A DNA stretch of 64,000 nt, taken from Streptomyces clavuligerus. GTDB lineage: Bacteria > Actinomycetota > Actinomycetes > Streptomycetales > Streptomycetaceae. Location: NCBI RefSeq assembly GCF_005519465.1, contig NZ_CP027858.1, positions 868,001 through 932,000 of the forward strand, read 5' to 3'. The position numbers and the translations under genes were made by a program. Every line of letters starts with the position of its first letter. Positions within the stretch are counted from its first letter, which is position 1. The notes below the pieces were generated by a model that saw nothing but the letters and a program-made list of their open reading frames with translations, ran no database searches and had not been told where the DNA came from. Below, piece after piece: positions 7,771 to 16,657 of this stretch.

Positions 7771-9477
7771 TCAGCCCACGGCCGCGCCGAGCAGCAGAAA
7801 GCCGCAGATCAGCACCGCGAGCAGGGCCAGCAGCGGCCAGACGAAGCGGAGATAGCGGTCATAGCCCACCTTCGCCAGGGTGACCCCGCCGATGGTGACG
7901 GCCGTGGTGGGGACCCAGAGGTTCATCCAGCCGCTCGCCGACTGCCAGGCCGTCACCACCAGCGCCCGGGAGACCCCGGCGAAGTCCGCGAGCGGGGCCA
8001 GGATCGGCATCGCCAGGGTCGCGTGGCCGGAGGTGGACGGGATCAGAAAGGCCAGCGGCAGATTGACCACGAAGACCAGGACCGCGAAGACCCCCGACGA
8101 GGTGCCCCGGACGACCCCCTCCACGGCGTGCAGCACGGTGTCGGTGACCCGCGCGTTGTTCATGATGACGGTGACCCCCCGGGCCAGCACGATCACCAGC
8201 GCCGGGGCGATGAAGTCCGCCGCCCCCTGGACGACGGCCGCGCTCAGCCGCTGCTCGCCGAACCGGGCGACCACCCCCACCAGCACCGACGCCACCAGGA
8301 AGAGCGCCGCCAGCTCGGGGAAGGACCAGCCCAGCTCGAAGCCGTACGCAGGGGCCGCCGCGTCACCGGTCAGCGCGCTGGACCAGGGGACGACCGAGAA
8401 GATCATGAAGGCGAAGACCAGCACCACGAGCACCAGCACCGCCCGCTGGAGACCCGTCAGCGCGGGCGGCTCCTGGGACCGGCCGGGACCGGCCGCCGCG
8501 CGCTCCCGGTCGCCGGGGCGGAAGCCGGAGAGCGAGCGCGCCGGGTCCGCGCGCACCCGTCCCGCGTACCGGACCACATAACCGATGGTCACGGCGGTCA
8601 GCACGACCCACATCGCGGCCCGCAGGACGATGCCGTCGCCCAGCGACACATCGGCGGCGGAGGAGGCCACTCCGGTGGCGAAGGGGTTGACGGTGGAGCA
8701 GAGCACCCCGATGCCCGCGCCCAGGATGATGGTCCCGGTGGCGGTCATCCGGTCGTAGCCGAGCGCGAGCATCAGCGGCACGATCAGCCCGTAGAAGCCC
8801 AGGGTCTCCTCGGCGAAGCCCTCGACCGTGCCGAGCAGGGAGAAGACCAGCATCACCCCGGCGATCAGCAGGGCGCCCCGGGTGCGCAGCCGGTGGGCGA
8901 GCCGGGCGATCCCCGCGTCCAGGGCACCGGTGGCGAAGACGACCGTGATGAAGGCGCCGATGGCGAGGACGAAGAGGAAGACGCCCGCGCTGCCGTACAG
9001 CTCGCCGGTGAGATCGGGGCCGACGAGCCCGGTCCGCTGGTCCTGGATGCCGTAGAGGCCGTTCACCGGGGAGAGGAAGAGGTCGTTCAGCCGGTCGGCG
9101 AAGCTCTGTCCGGTCTCGACCCGGTGGTAGGTGCCGTCGACGGGGCGGCCGTCGGGGTCCCGGTCGTACTCCCCCGGCGGAACGAGGAAGGCGAGGGCCC
9201 AGACGGCGACGGTGACCAGGGCCAGCACCGTCAGCGCGCTGGGGAAGACGAACCGCCGCCCGGTGCGCTCGTCCGCCGGTTCCCTCAGGGGGCTCTCCTC
9301 CTCCAGGGGGCTCTCCTCCTCTCCGGGGCGGCGGGGTGCCGGGGGCGCACAGGGGCGGGTCTCGTACGGGAATGCGGCAGTACTGATCCATTTCCCGCGT
9401 TCCTGTCGGCACCACGGCGCACATCGGATGGTTTCCCCCACGCCCGCGTCCCGGATCGCTACGTTTCCCCGGTTCAC
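7771..9477 (-). CDS. YfcC-family carrier (C4-dicarboxylate/amino-acid type)
   Basis: Integral membrane transporter of the YfcC/DcuC-like family, 568 aa. After a charged N-terminus, FVFPSALTVLALVTVAVWALAFLVPPGEY marks the first membrane span and the loop typical of YfcC proteins; about a dozen hydrophobic segments follow. Conserved family stretches include GTVEGFAEETLGFYGLIVPL, GAGIGVLCSTVNPFATGVAS and LIPSTSGHATLAMPIL. Members are thought to move C4-dicarboxylates or basic amino acids, but the substrate here is unknown. The start is uncertain: GTG 9477 has GAGGG upstream but gives about 70 residues before the first span. The gene diverges from the carbonic anhydrase with a 55-base shared gap. 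Confidence 0.85.
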   Translation of the reverse strand: MNRGNVAIRDAGVGETIRCAPWCRQERGKWISTAAFPYETRPCAPPAPRRPGEEESPLEEESPLREPADERTGRRFVFPSALTVLALVTVAVWALAFLVPPGEYDRDPDGRPVDGTYHRVETGQSFADRLNDLFLSPVNGLYGIQDQRTGLVGPDLTGELYGSAGVFLFVLAIGAFITVVFATGALDAGIARLAHRLRTRGALLIAGVMLVFSLLGTVEGFAEETLGFYGLIVPLMLALGYDRMTATGTIILGAGIGVLCSTVNPFATGVASSAADVSLGDGIVLRAAMWVVLTAVTIGYVVRYAGRVRADPARSLSGFRPGDRERAAAGPGRSQEPPALTGLQRAVLVLVVLVFAFMIFSVVPWSSALTGDAAAPAYGFELGWSFPELAALFLVASVLVGVVARFGEQRLSAAVVQGAADFIAPALVIVLARGVTVIMNNARVTDTVLHAVEGVVRGTSSGVFAVLVFVVNLPLAFLIPSTSGHATLAMPILAPLADFAGVSRALVVTAWQSASGWMNLWVPTTAVTIGGVTLAKVGYDRYLRFVWPLLALLAVLICGFLLLGAAVG

Positions 9478-9532
9478 TCCTTTTCCCTCTTTTCCCTCCG
9501 GTCATCCGGATGGTCCAGCGCCTGGGAGACCC

Positions 9533-10021
9533 ATGTCCGTCACCGATGAGTACCTGAACAACAACGAGGGCTTCGCCGGCTCCTTCACGGGACCGCTGTC
9601 CCTGGCGCCTGCCCGCCATATGGCGGTGGTCACCTGCATGGACGCCCGGATGAACATCTTCGCGATCCTGGGGCTGCACGAGGGGGACGCCCATGTCATC
9701 CGGAACGCGGGCGGGGTGGTCACCGACGACACCATCCGTTCGCTCGCCATCAGCCAGCGGCTGCTGGGCACCCGGCAGATCATGGTGATCCACCACACCG
9801 ACTGCGGCATGCTCACCTTCACCGACGACGTCTTCAAGCGGGAGATCGAGGAGGAGACCGGGCTCCGGCCGTGGTGGGCCCCCGAGTCCTTCCCCGACCT
9901 GGAGGACGATGTCCGCCAGTCGATCCGGCGGATCGAGGTCAACCCCTTCCTGCCCTGCACCGCCGATGTCCGCGGCTTTGTCTTCGACGTGGCGACGGGA
10001 CGGCTGACCGAGGTGAAGTGA
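9533..10021 (+). CDS. Beta-class carbonic anhydrase
   Basis: Zinc enzyme interconverting CO2 and bicarbonate, 162 aa, the size of short actinobacterial (plant-type) members. Zinc ligands C35, H88 and C91 are present in CMDAR and IHHTDCGM, and D37/R39 form the catalytic dyad. No signal peptide, so cytoplasmic. ATG 9533 has GGGAGA 5 bases upstream. It diverges from the YfcC carrier and is probably expressed alone. It may supply bicarbonate for carboxylations, but nothing in the context fixes this. Confidence 0.93.
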   Translation: MSVTDEYLNNNEGFAGSFTGPLSLAPARHMAVVTCMDARMNIFAILGLHEGDAHVIRNAGGVVTDDTIRSLAISQRLLGTRQIMVIHHTDCGMLTFTDDVFKREIEEETGLRPWWAPESFPDLEDDVRQSIRRIEVNPFLPCTADVRGFVFDVATGRLTEVK

Positions 10022-10164
10022 GCGCGCCCGGGCCGGGCTCCCGCCTCCGGGCGCCCGGCCCGGGCGGGCTTCCCCCGACCTCCAGAGGGGGTCCAGTATG
10101 TGTGCCGCCCATCCCTGACATCCTTTCAGTGCGCCCCACCGACGAACTCTTTCTGGAGGTAAGG

Positions 10165-11052
10165 GTGTCCATCCCCCACCGGCGCCGTCCCCGGCGTCCG
10201 CAGACCCCCCTGTCCCGTCTGACGCTCAAGGTGGCGCTGCTCGCCACCCCCGTGCTCCTGATCTCCGCCGTCACCGTCTCCTGCTCGCAGGAGGACGACG
10301 GCTACCGCGCCGCCCCCGCGGCCCCCGCCGGACGGGCCTCCGGCCCGGGGCTCGACAACCCCGTCAAGAAGGACATCGCCATGCGGCTCGTGTCCAGCGC
10401 GGAGAACTCCTCGCTGGACTGGGAGGCCCAGTACTCGTACATCGAGGACATCGGCGACGGCCGTGGCTACACCGCGGGCGTCGCGGGCTTCTGCTCCGGC
10501 ACCGGCGACATGCTCGACCTGGTCGAGCTGTACACGGAGCGCAAGCCGGGCAACGCGCTCGCCCGCTATCTGCCCGCGCTGCGCAAGGTCGACGGCTCCG
10601 ACTCGCACCGGGGCCTCGACCCCAACTACCCCCGCGACTGGCGGAAGGCCGCCGGGGACGAGGAGTTCCGCGAGGCGCAGAACGACGAGCGGGACCGGGT
10701 CTACTTCAACCCCGCCGTCCAGCGCGGCAAGAGCGACGGCCTCGGCGTGCTCGGCCAGTTCATCTACTTCGACGCCCTCGTGATGCACGGGGACGGCGAC
10801 GACTCCGCCTCCTTCAGCAGTATGCGCCGCAAGGCGCTCGCCAAGGCGAAATCCCCGGCGCAGGGCGGCAGTGAGAAGACGTACCTCAACGCCTTCCTGG
10901 ACTCCCGGGTGTGGGCGATGAAGCAGGAGGCGGCGCACGAGGACACCAGCCGGGTGGACACGGCCCAGCGGGTGTTCGTCCGGCAGGGGAACTTCGCCCT
11001 GAACACGCCGCTGAGCTGGAAGGTCTACGGGGACTCCTATCACCTCGACTGA
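10165..11052 (+). CDS. csn: GH46 chitosanase, exported
   Basis: Endo-chitosanase of glycoside hydrolase family 46, cleaving beta-1,4 bonds in deacetylated chitin outside the cell. Catalytic acid E80 (SSAENSSLDW) and base D98 (IGDGRGYTAG) are 18 residues apart, exactly as in the Streptomyces N174 enzyme (E22/D40). The remaining conserved core (FCSGTGDMLDLVE, GLGVLGQFIYFDAL) is intact to the C-terminus. GTG 10165 has GGAGG 5 bases upstream. The N-terminus has an Arg-rich n-region and a hydrophobic core ending SAVTVSCSQEDD; the Cys suggests lipid anchoring, but -3/-2 do not fit a strict lipobox, so simple secretion remains possible. It converges with the purine permease. Confidence 0.92.
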   Translation: MSIPHRRRPRRPQTPLSRLTLKVALLATPVLLISAVTVSCSQEDDGYRAAPAAPAGRASGPGLDNPVKKDIAMRLVSSAENSSLDWEAQYSYIEDIGDGRGYTAGVAGFCSGTGDMLDLVELYTERKPGNALARYLPALRKVDGSDSHRGLDPNYPRDWRKAAGDEEFREAQNDERDRVYFNPAVQRGKSDGLGVLGQFIYFDALVMHGDGDDSASFSSMRRKALAKAKSPAQGGSEKTYLNAFLDSRVWAMKQEAAHEDTSRVDTAQRVFVRQGNFALNTPLSWKVYGDSYHLD

Positions 11053-11097
11053 GACCGGGCCCGCCGGGACGCCGCGACGGGGACCGGCGGGCGAACG

Positions 11098-11133
11098 GGG
11101 GGACCGGAGGGGCGTCAGCGCCGCCGGTCCCCC
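11098..11133. terminator. Bidirectional hairpin between chitosanase and permease
   Basis: GGGGGACCGG (11098-11107) pairs perfectly with CCGGTCCCCC (11124-11133). The stop codon of the converging permease gene lies in the 16-base loop, so the structure would end both transcripts. Confidence 0.5.
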
Positions 11134-12590
11134 TTCCCCGTCCGCGTCCGCCCTCCCCCGAGATGGTGGAAGACGAGGTTGAGCACGACGGCCACGACAC
11201 AGCCGGTGGAGATCCCGGAGTCCAGGACGACCAGCGCGTCCTCGGGGAGGGCGCGGTAGAAGTCCGGTGCCGCGAGCGGTACCAGCCCGATGCCGAGCGA
11301 CACCGCCACGATCAGGGCGTTCTCCCCCTTCTCCAGGGAGGCGGCGGCCAGGGTCTGGATTCCGCTCGCGGCCACCGTCCCGAAGAGGACGATGCCCGCG
11401 CCGCCGAGCACCGGCAGCGGAACCAGCGCGATCACCGACGCGGCCACCGGGAACACCCCCAGGAGCAGCAGCATCCCGCCCGCTGTCGCGACCACGAACC
11501 GGCTGCGGATTCCGGTCATCGCCACCAGTCCCACGTTCTGGGCGAAGGCACTGCACATGAACCCGTTGAACAGCGGACTCAGCGCGCTGCCGAGCGTGTC
11601 GGCGCGCAGCCCGCCCTCGATCGTGCCCGCGTCGGCGGGCCGTTCGACGATCCGGCCGAGGGCGAGCATGTCGGCGGTGGACTCGGTCATGCAGACCAGC
11701 ATCACCACGCAGAGGGAGACGATCGCGGCGATCTCGAACTGGGGTGCGCCGAAGTGGAACGGGGTGGGGAAGCCGACCACGTCGGCCTCCCGGAGGGCGC
11801 CCGGGTCCGTCATCCCGAGCGGCAGCGCGACGAGCGTCCCCGCGACCAGTCCGAGCAGCACGGCGATCTGCCGCAGAAAGCCCCTGAGCACCCGCCGCAG
11901 GGTGAGCACGAGGACCAGGGTGAGCGCCGCCATGCCGATGTTCCCGGTCGAGCCGTGGTCGGCGGCGGCGGGGTCACCGCCCTGGGACCAGGTGAAGGCG
12001 ACGGGCAGCAGCGACAGCCCGATCAGGGTGATCACGGAGCCGGTGACCACCGGTGGGAAGAAGCGGACGAGCCGGGAGAAGTACGGGGTGAGCAGGAAGC
12101 CGAGCAGCCCGGCGACGACGATCGCGCCGAAGATGACGGCGATGCCCTCGTGGCCGCGGCCCTCCCCGATGGCGATCATCGGCGTCACCCCGGCGAAGGA
12201 GACCCCGTTGACGAAGGGGAGCCGGGCGCCGATCCGCCACAGGCCCAGGGTCTGGAGGAGGGTGGCGAGGCCCGCGGTGAAGAGGCTCGCGCCCATCAGG
12301 AAGGCGGTGTCCCGGGCGTCGAGGCCGACGGCGGGCCCCACGATCATGGGCGGGGCGACGACTCCCGCGTACATCGCGGCGACATGCTGGAGTCCGCTGC
12401 CGAGGAGTCTGAGGGGAGGGAGCGTCCCGTCGACGGGGTGCGGAGCACCGGGAGGCGGAGGACCGGGGTCCGGAACGGCGGGAGACGGAGGACCGGGAGA
12501 CGGAGGACCGAAAGGCGCGGGGCCCGTCGGGGCGTCCTCCCCGGCGGCCGGACGGTCGCGGTCCGGGCGGGACCTGGGTACTCGGGCCAC
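11115..12590 (-). CDS. NCS2 purine (urate/xanthine) permease
   Basis: Membrane symporter of the nucleobase-cation NCS2 family, 491 aa, probably importing urate or xanthine. LRLLGSGLQHVAAMYAGVVAPPMIVG near the first span, the FVNGVSFAGVTPMIAI loop and QNVGLVAMTGIRSRFV in the NCS2 signature region are all present, with about 12-14 hydrophobic segments. GTG 12590 has GGAGG 7 bases upstream. The first 50 residues are a Pro/Gly-rich tail containing a 15-base repeat (12480-12509) that family members lack. Last gene of the purine-catabolism run, whose context points to urate or a related purine. Confidence 0.9.
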   Translation of the reverse strand: MARVPRSRPDRDRPAAGEDAPTGPAPFGPPSPGPPSPAVPDPGPPPPGAPHPVDGTLPPLRLLGSGLQHVAAMYAGVVAPPMIVGPAVGLDARDTAFLMGASLFTAGLATLLQTLGLWRIGARLPFVNGVSFAGVTPMIAIGEGRGHEGIAVIFGAIVVAGLLGFLLTPYFSRLVRFFPPVVTGSVITLIGLSLLPVAFTWSQGGDPAAADHGSTGNIGMAALTLVLVLTLRRVLRGFLRQIAVLLGLVAGTLVALPLGMTDPGALREADVVGFPTPFHFGAPQFEIAAIVSLCVVMLVCMTESTADMLALGRIVERPADAGTIEGGLRADTLGSALSPLFNGFMCSAFAQNVGLVAMTGIRSRFVVATAGGMLLLLGVFPVAASVIALVPLPVLGGAGIVLFGTVAASGIQTLAAASLEKGENALIVAVSLGIGLVPLAAPDFYRALPEDALVVLDSGISTGCVVAVVLNLVFHHLGGGRTRTGKGDRRR

Positions 12591-12651
12591 GGCGGTTCCT
12601 CCGGTTCCTCGGGTCCTCGGATTTCTCGGTGGGGGCTCGTCCGGCGGAGTC

Positions 12652-12732
12652 GGTACGGCCGGGCGGGTACGGCCGGGCGGGTACGGCCGGGCGGGTACGG
12701 CCGGGCGGGTACGGCCGGGCGGGTACGGCCGG
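12652..12732. repeat. 14-bp tandem repeat abutting a stop codon
   Basis: GGTACGGCCGGGCG is repeated about 5.8 times with almost no divergence. The array ends one base before the stop codon of the deaminase gene (12733-12735) and fills most of the gap to the permease. Perfect copies imply recent expansion. It may affect coupling or mRNA structure between the two genes. Confidence 0.95.
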
Positions 12733-14109
12733 TCAGTCCCGTCCCGCGAGCGCGGCGAGACGGCGGGCCTCGGCGCGGGTGGTCCGGGCGATGGCGTCCT
12801 CGTCCACGGTGACGAGCCGCCCGTCCTCCACCACGGGACGCCCGTCGACGAGGGAGAGGGTGACGGGGGCGGGCGCGCCGAGGACCAGCGCCGCCACCGG
12901 GTCGGCGATGGAGGCGTGGGCGAGGGTGTCCAGCCGCCAGAGGACGAGGTCGGCGAGTTTCCCGGGCTCCAGCGAGCCGATCGCGTCGGCGCGCCCGAGG
13001 ACCCGGGCCCCGCCGCGGGTGCCGAGGCGCAGCGCCCGGCGGACGGTCAGGGCGGCCTCGCGGTGCGGGCCGAGCCGGTTGACCAGCAGGGCGTTGCGCA
13101 GTTCGGTACGGAGTTCGCCCGCCTCGTTGGAGGCCGTTCCGTCGACACCGAGGCCGACGGGGACGCCCGCCGCCAGCAGCTCGGTGACGGGGGCGATGCC
13201 CGCGGCGATCCGGGCGTTGGACGAGGGGCAGTGGGCGACGCCGGTGCCGGTGCGGGCGAAGGCGGCGATGTCCGCTTCGCCCATGTGGATGCAGTGGGCC
13301 ATCCAGACGTCGGGGCCGAGCCAGTCGGTGGCGGCGAAGTAGTCGGTGGGCCCCATGCCGAACAGCTCCCGGCAGTAGCGCTCCTCCTCCACGGTCTCCG
13401 AGCCGTGGGTGTGCAGCCGGACCCCGGTGCGGCGGGCGAGCGCGGCCGACTCGCGCATCAGCTCGGTGCTGACGGAGAACGGGGAGCAGGGGGCGACGGC
13501 GATCTGCGTCATCGCCGCGAACGAGGGGTCGTGGTGGCGGCGGACGGCCTCCTCGGTCGCGGTGAGGGCGGCGTCCAGGGTCTCGACGGCGAAGTCGGGC
13601 GGCAGTCCGCCGTCGGACTCGCCCCGGTCCATGGAGCCGCGGGCGAGGGTGAGCCGGACGCCCAGGTCGCGGGCGGCGCCGACGATCGCTCCGGTCAGGT
13701 CGCCGGAGCCGCGCGGATGGATGTAGTGGTGGTCGGCCGCGGTGGTGACGCCACCGCGGGCCATCATGGCGAGGGAGCCCTCGGCGGCGGCGCGGACCAT
13801 CGGTTCGTCGATCCTGGCCCAGGTGGGGTAGAGGGCGACGAGCCAGTCGAAGAGGTGGTGGTCGGTGGCGAGGCCGCGGGTGAGCCACTGGTAGAAGTGG
13901 TGGTGGGTGTTGACGAGGCCGGGCGTCACCAGATGCCCGGTGCCGTCGATCCGCCGGACGACCCCCGCCAGGCCGGTGGGCGCGGGGCCCGCTCCGACGG
14001 ACTCGATCACGCGGCCCGCGACCACGACATGGCCGTGGGGGTGCTCGGTGTCGTGGGCGTCGACGGTCGCGACGGCGCAGTTCTCGATGACGATGCGGGA
14101 TTCCGCCAT
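12733..14109 (-). CDS. 8-oxoguanine/guanine deaminase-type amidohydrolase
   Basis: Zinc-dependent amidohydrolase of the TrzN/AtzB-8-oxoguanine deaminase group, 458 aa, converting 8-oxoguanine (or an analogue) to urate and ammonia. Metal and substrate motifs are GLVNTHHHFYQWLTRG, HTHGSETVEE, MAHCIHM and GVDGTASNE with the late catalytic Asp. The WLTRG segment and the urate-gene neighbourhood favour 8-oxoguanine over s-triazine substrates. ATG 14109 is preferred because GAGGA lies upstream; GTG 14118 is a close alternative. It sits between uricase and permease on the same strand, so its product would feed directly into urate oxidation. Confidence 0.85.
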   Translation of the reverse strand: MAESRIVIENCAVATVDAHDTEHPHGHVVVAGRVIESVGAGPAPTGLAGVVRRIDGTGHLVTPGLVNTHHHFYQWLTRGLATDHHLFDWLVALYPTWARIDEPMVRAAAEGSLAMMARGGVTTAADHHYIHPRGSGDLTGAIVGAARDLGVRLTLARGSMDRGESDGGLPPDFAVETLDAALTATEEAVRRHHDPSFAAMTQIAVAPCSPFSVSTELMRESAALARRTGVRLHTHGSETVEEERYCRELFGMGPTDYFAATDWLGPDVWMAHCIHMGEADIAAFARTGTGVAHCPSSNARIAAGIAPVTELLAAGVPVGLGVDGTASNEAGELRTELRNALLVNRLGPHREAALTVRRALRLGTRGGARVLGRADAIGSLEPGKLADLVLWRLDTLAHASIADPVAALVLGAPAPVTLSLVDGRPVVEDGRLVTVDEDAIARTTRAEARRLAALAGRD

Positions 14110-14122
14110 GAAGGTCACGGTC

Positions 14123-14152
14123 CTCGGTGCTCGGTTTCTCGGTGCTCGGTTT
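14123..14152. repeat. 15-bp tandem repeat in the uricase-deaminase gap
   Basis: CTCGGTGCTCGGTTT occurs twice in perfect tandem (14123-14137, 14138-14152), with related CTCG-rich sequence after it. It lies just upstream of the deaminase start. Confidence 0.85.
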
Positions 14153-14200
14153 CTCGATCCTGGGTGGCCGGTCCTCGTTGGCCTGTCCTCGGTGTCCGGC

Positions 14201-15106
14201 TCAGACCAGGGTGAGATCGGCCGGGATCAGGGCTTCGGCGCCGTCCCGGAGCACGGTCGCCTCGATCAGGCCGTAGGGGCGGTCGGCGGCGAAGTAGACG
14301 TGGTGCTCGTTGGTGAGGCCGAAGGGCGCCAGATCCACCAGGAAGTGATGGTGGTTGGGGAGCGAGAGCCGGATCTCGTCTATGGTGTCGCCGCTCTCGA
14401 CCACCTCGGCGCCCATCCGGTAGAGGGTCTGCTGGAGCGAGAGCGAGTACGTTCCCGCGAACGCCTGGAGCATCCCCTCCCGGGACCGCGCGTACTCGCC
14501 GTCCCAGTCGGGCTCCGGCTCCGCGTCCGAGGTCCAGCGGTAGCGCCAGCGGGCGGAGACATCGGTGGCCAGGACGCGGTCGTACGCCTCCTGGAGGGTG
14601 GTGTAGCGGTCCCTGACATACCCCTGGAACTCGGAGTCCGTGGAGTTCAGCACGGTGAGTCCCTTGAGCCCGGAGACGATCTCCCAGCGCCCGCCGTCGA
14701 AGGTGATCTGGCAGACCCTGGTCTCCTGCCCCGCGCGGACGAAGGAGTGCGCGCGCCCGGTGGGCGAACCGGGGGCCGCGATGCGCTCCCAGGCGTACTC
14801 CTCGATCCGGACGCGCGCCCGGTGCACGGTCCGCTGGGAGGTGACGAAGTGCCGGGCGAGACGGATGCCGAAGTGTTCGGCGGAGGCGATGCCGTGTTCC
14901 CGGGCGAAGGCGTACACGGTGTTCTTGGCGGTGTCGGTCGGCAGGACATGGGCGTTGGAGCCGGAGTAATGGACGTCGTCCATGTCACCGGAGAGGGCGA
15001 TGGAGACGCTGAGGTCCTTGATGTGGTGGGTGGGGCCGTCCCGGACGATCCTGACGACGCGGCTCTCCGCCTTGCCGTACTGGTTCTGTCCCAGCGTCGT
15101 GGCCAT
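14201..15106 (-). CDS. Cofactor-independent urate oxidase
   Basis: Uricase (factor-independent urate hydroxylase), 301 aa, oxidising urate with O2 to 5-hydroxyisourate. Both tunnelling-fold halves are present: NQYGKAESRVVRI with the catalytic Lys at the N-terminus, HIKDLSVSIALSGD, HVLPTDTAKNTVYAFA, FVTSQRTVHRARV, and in the second half LKGLTVLNSTDSEFQGY and LPNHHHFLVDLAPFGL. Length and motifs are complete. ATG 15106 lies 9 bases after the stop codon of the fused UraD-UraH gene, whose product acts on the next two intermediates, so the pair is surely one transcript. Confidence 0.95.
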   Translation of the reverse strand: MATTLGQNQYGKAESRVVRIVRDGPTHHIKDLSVSIALSGDMDDVHYSGSNAHVLPTDTAKNTVYAFAREHGIASAEHFGIRLARHFVTSQRTVHRARVRIEEYAWERIAAPGSPTGRAHSFVRAGQETRVCQITFDGGRWEIVSGLKGLTVLNSTDSEFQGYVRDRYTTLQEAYDRVLATDVSARWRYRWTSDAEPEPDWDGEYARSREGMLQAFAGTYSLSLQQTLYRMGAEVVESGDTIDEIRLSLPNHHHFLVDLAPFGLTNEHHVYFAADRPYGLIEATVLRDGAEALIPADLTLV

Positions 15107-15115
15107 GGATGTGCC

Positions 15116-16006
15116 TCAGCTCCCTCGGTAGACGCAGTAGCCGAACGGGTTGAGCAGCAGCGGTACGTGGTAGTGCTCGCCGGGTTCGACGGCGCAGACG
15201 ACGGAGACCTCGGGGAAGAAGGCGCGGGCGGCCCCAAGGGCGGCTTCCCCGGCGCGGGCCGCGAGATGGTCCGCGGTGCGGAAGTCGAGCCGGATCTGCG
15301 TGGTGTCCCCGGGCGGATGGGGCAGATCCCGGCAGCGGCCGTCGGCGTCGGTGGCGGAGGTGCCGAGCGGGGTCCAGGGGCCGTCGTCCCCCCGGCGGAC
15401 GGAGAGGGTGACGGGGACACCGGGGGCGGGGCGGCCCGCGCTGGTGTCGAGGACATGGGTGGACACGGACGCCGTGGGCGGTCGCGCCAGCCGGGTGAGC
15501 CGGGCCCGGTTGATGCCGCCCAGCTCGGCCCGGACGGCCTCCCGTTCGCGCTCCGGCGGATGGCCGAGCCGCGCACGGAGCGCGTCCCGCATCTCCTCGC
15601 CGGTCAGCCCGATGGCCCGGATGAGGAAGACCTGGCCGAAACGGCGGCGGTACTCCTCGTTGAGGGTACGCATCTCGTCCCGGAGCGCGGCGTCGGCGCC
15701 GGTCATGCCGTGCTGCTCCCGGGCGGACACCGGGTCGCCGGGGCGGGGGGCGCCGATCGGGGCGTGGCCCGCCAGCGCCTCGGCGAGATCGTCCGGCGTC
15801 AGCTCCGCGAGCGCGGCGTCGGCGGCGGCGAGCAGCGCCTCCGTGTCGGGGTAGGGGCGACGGGCGAGCAGGAGTCGGGCCCAGGCGCGGCTGGCGCAGA
15901 TCTCGCCGAGGGCGGCGAGGGCGTCGGCGTCGGACGCGGCGTTGAGCCGGGCGAGCCCCGGGGCGGGGCCGTCGGGCGGGGCGGGTGGACGCGGCGGACC
16001 CGTCAT
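15116..16006 (-). CDS. Fused OHCU decarboxylase / 5-hydroxyisourate hydrolase
   Basis: A 296-residue bifunctional enzyme that would turn 5-hydroxyisourate into S-allantoin. Residues 1-165 form an OHCU decarboxylase (UraD) with the catalytic His in GHAPIG (H81) and SAREQHG around E97. Residues about 180-296 form a transthyretin-like HIU hydrolase (UraH) with STHVLDTSAGRPA, the HYHVPLLLNPFGY block and the hallmark C-terminal YRGS. The protein works in reverse order to its domain order: hydrolase first, decarboxylase second. ATG 16006 has GGAGG 9 bases upstream; the frame is open further upstream but that part is low-complexity. Separate uraD and uraH genes are more usual. Confidence 0.9.
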   Translation of the reverse strand: MTGPPRPPAPPDGPAPGLARLNAASDADALAALGEICASRAWARLLLARRPYPDTEALLAAADAALAELTPDDLAEALAGHAPIGAPRPGDPVSAREQHGMTGADAALRDEMRTLNEEYRRRFGQVFLIRAIGLTGEEMRDALRARLGHPPEREREAVRAELGGINRARLTRLARPPTASVSTHVLDTSAGRPAPGVPVTLSVRRGDDGPWTPLGTSATDADGRCRDLPHPPGDTTQIRLDFRTADHLAARAGEAALGAARAFFPEVSVVCAVEPGEHYHVPLLLNPFGYCVYRGS

Positions 16007-16186
16007 CACGGGAGACCTCCGTGGCTGCGGCTTCGGCTGCGGTGCGCTGTGCGTTCGGTACTGCGGCCCTGCGCCGCGTCTGTCGTGCGGCTCCGCGCCG
16101 CGGCCCGCGCTGTGCTGCGGTGCGGGCGGTACGGTGCGCCGTCCGTCCGCTGCCGTGGGACACGGTGGATCGGACGGGCTGCGCAC

Positions 16187-16215
16187 AGCTAACGCCCTCA
16201 CCACACCGTCGTCAA
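16187..16215 (-). promoter_or_regulatory. Candidate promoter of the urate operon
   Basis: On the minus strand TTGACG (16215-16210), 17 bases, then TTAGCT (16192-16187) would start a leader of about 170 bases before the UraD-UraH gene. It overlaps the small inverted repeat ACCGT-N5-ACGGT (16205-16219) and lies next to an AT-rich TTGTTGAAAAAT element (16220-16231). Confidence 0.35.
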
Positions 16216-16288
16216 CGGTTTGTTGAAAAATGGGAGGCGGGGCCGATCTCTCCCGGCCACCCCCACCGGGGGACCGCCTTCCGTCCGC

Positions 16289-16657
16289 TCAGGGCGTTTT
16301 GGCGCGGTTGAGGTAGTTGTAGACGGTGAAACGGCTGACGCCGAGCGCACCGGCGACGGTCTCCACGCCATGGCGGACGGCGAAGGCGCCCCGGGCCTCC
16401 AGACTCCGGACGACGGTCTGCTTGGTCCTGCGGTCGAGTTCGGACAGGGGCATACCGTGCCGCCGCTCCAGGGCGGCCAGCAGACGGTCGAGGGATTCGG
16501 AGAGCTGGGGCAGCCGCACGGCCACCACGCTCTCCCCCTCCCAGGCGAGGACCACGTCGTCCGGTCCGGCCCGGTCGGGGGTGAGCAGCTCCGCGCCGAG
16601 CGCGTCCGCCAGCGGTCTGACGGCATGCGCCAGCGGATGTTCTCCCGGTTCGGTCAT
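16289..16657 (-). CDS. Small HTH regulator with DauR-type C-terminus
   Basis: Putative DNA-binding regulator, 122 aa. The C-terminal third (RRTKQTVVRSLEARGAFAVR then GVETVAGALGVSRFTVYNYLN) is a helix-turn-helix of the DauR/YheO type, with the recognition helix at about residues 105-118. The N-terminal part has a short sensor-like strand region (DDVVLAWEGESVVAVRLPQ) instead of a full PAS domain. ATG 16657 overlaps the stop codon of the upstream thiamine-binding-type gene by four bases. It sits directly upstream of the urate genes on the same strand, so it is the best local candidate for their control. Confidence 0.75.
   Translation of the reverse strand: MTEPGEHPLAHAVRPLADALGAELLTPDRAGPDDVVLAWEGESVVAVRLPQLSESLDRLLAALERRHGMPLSELDRRTKQTVVRSLEARGAFAVRHGVETVAGALGVSRFTVYNYLNRAKTP

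Noticed and set aside
12652..12732. CRISPR-like array
   Set aside because: The 14-base units abut directly with no spacers, and there are no cas genes. It is a simple minisatellite.
11290..14214. 974-codon plus-strand frame across the permease and deaminase genes
   Set aside because: It runs antisense through two identified genes and the 14-bp repeat array, with Arg/Pro/Ser-rich nonsense composition.
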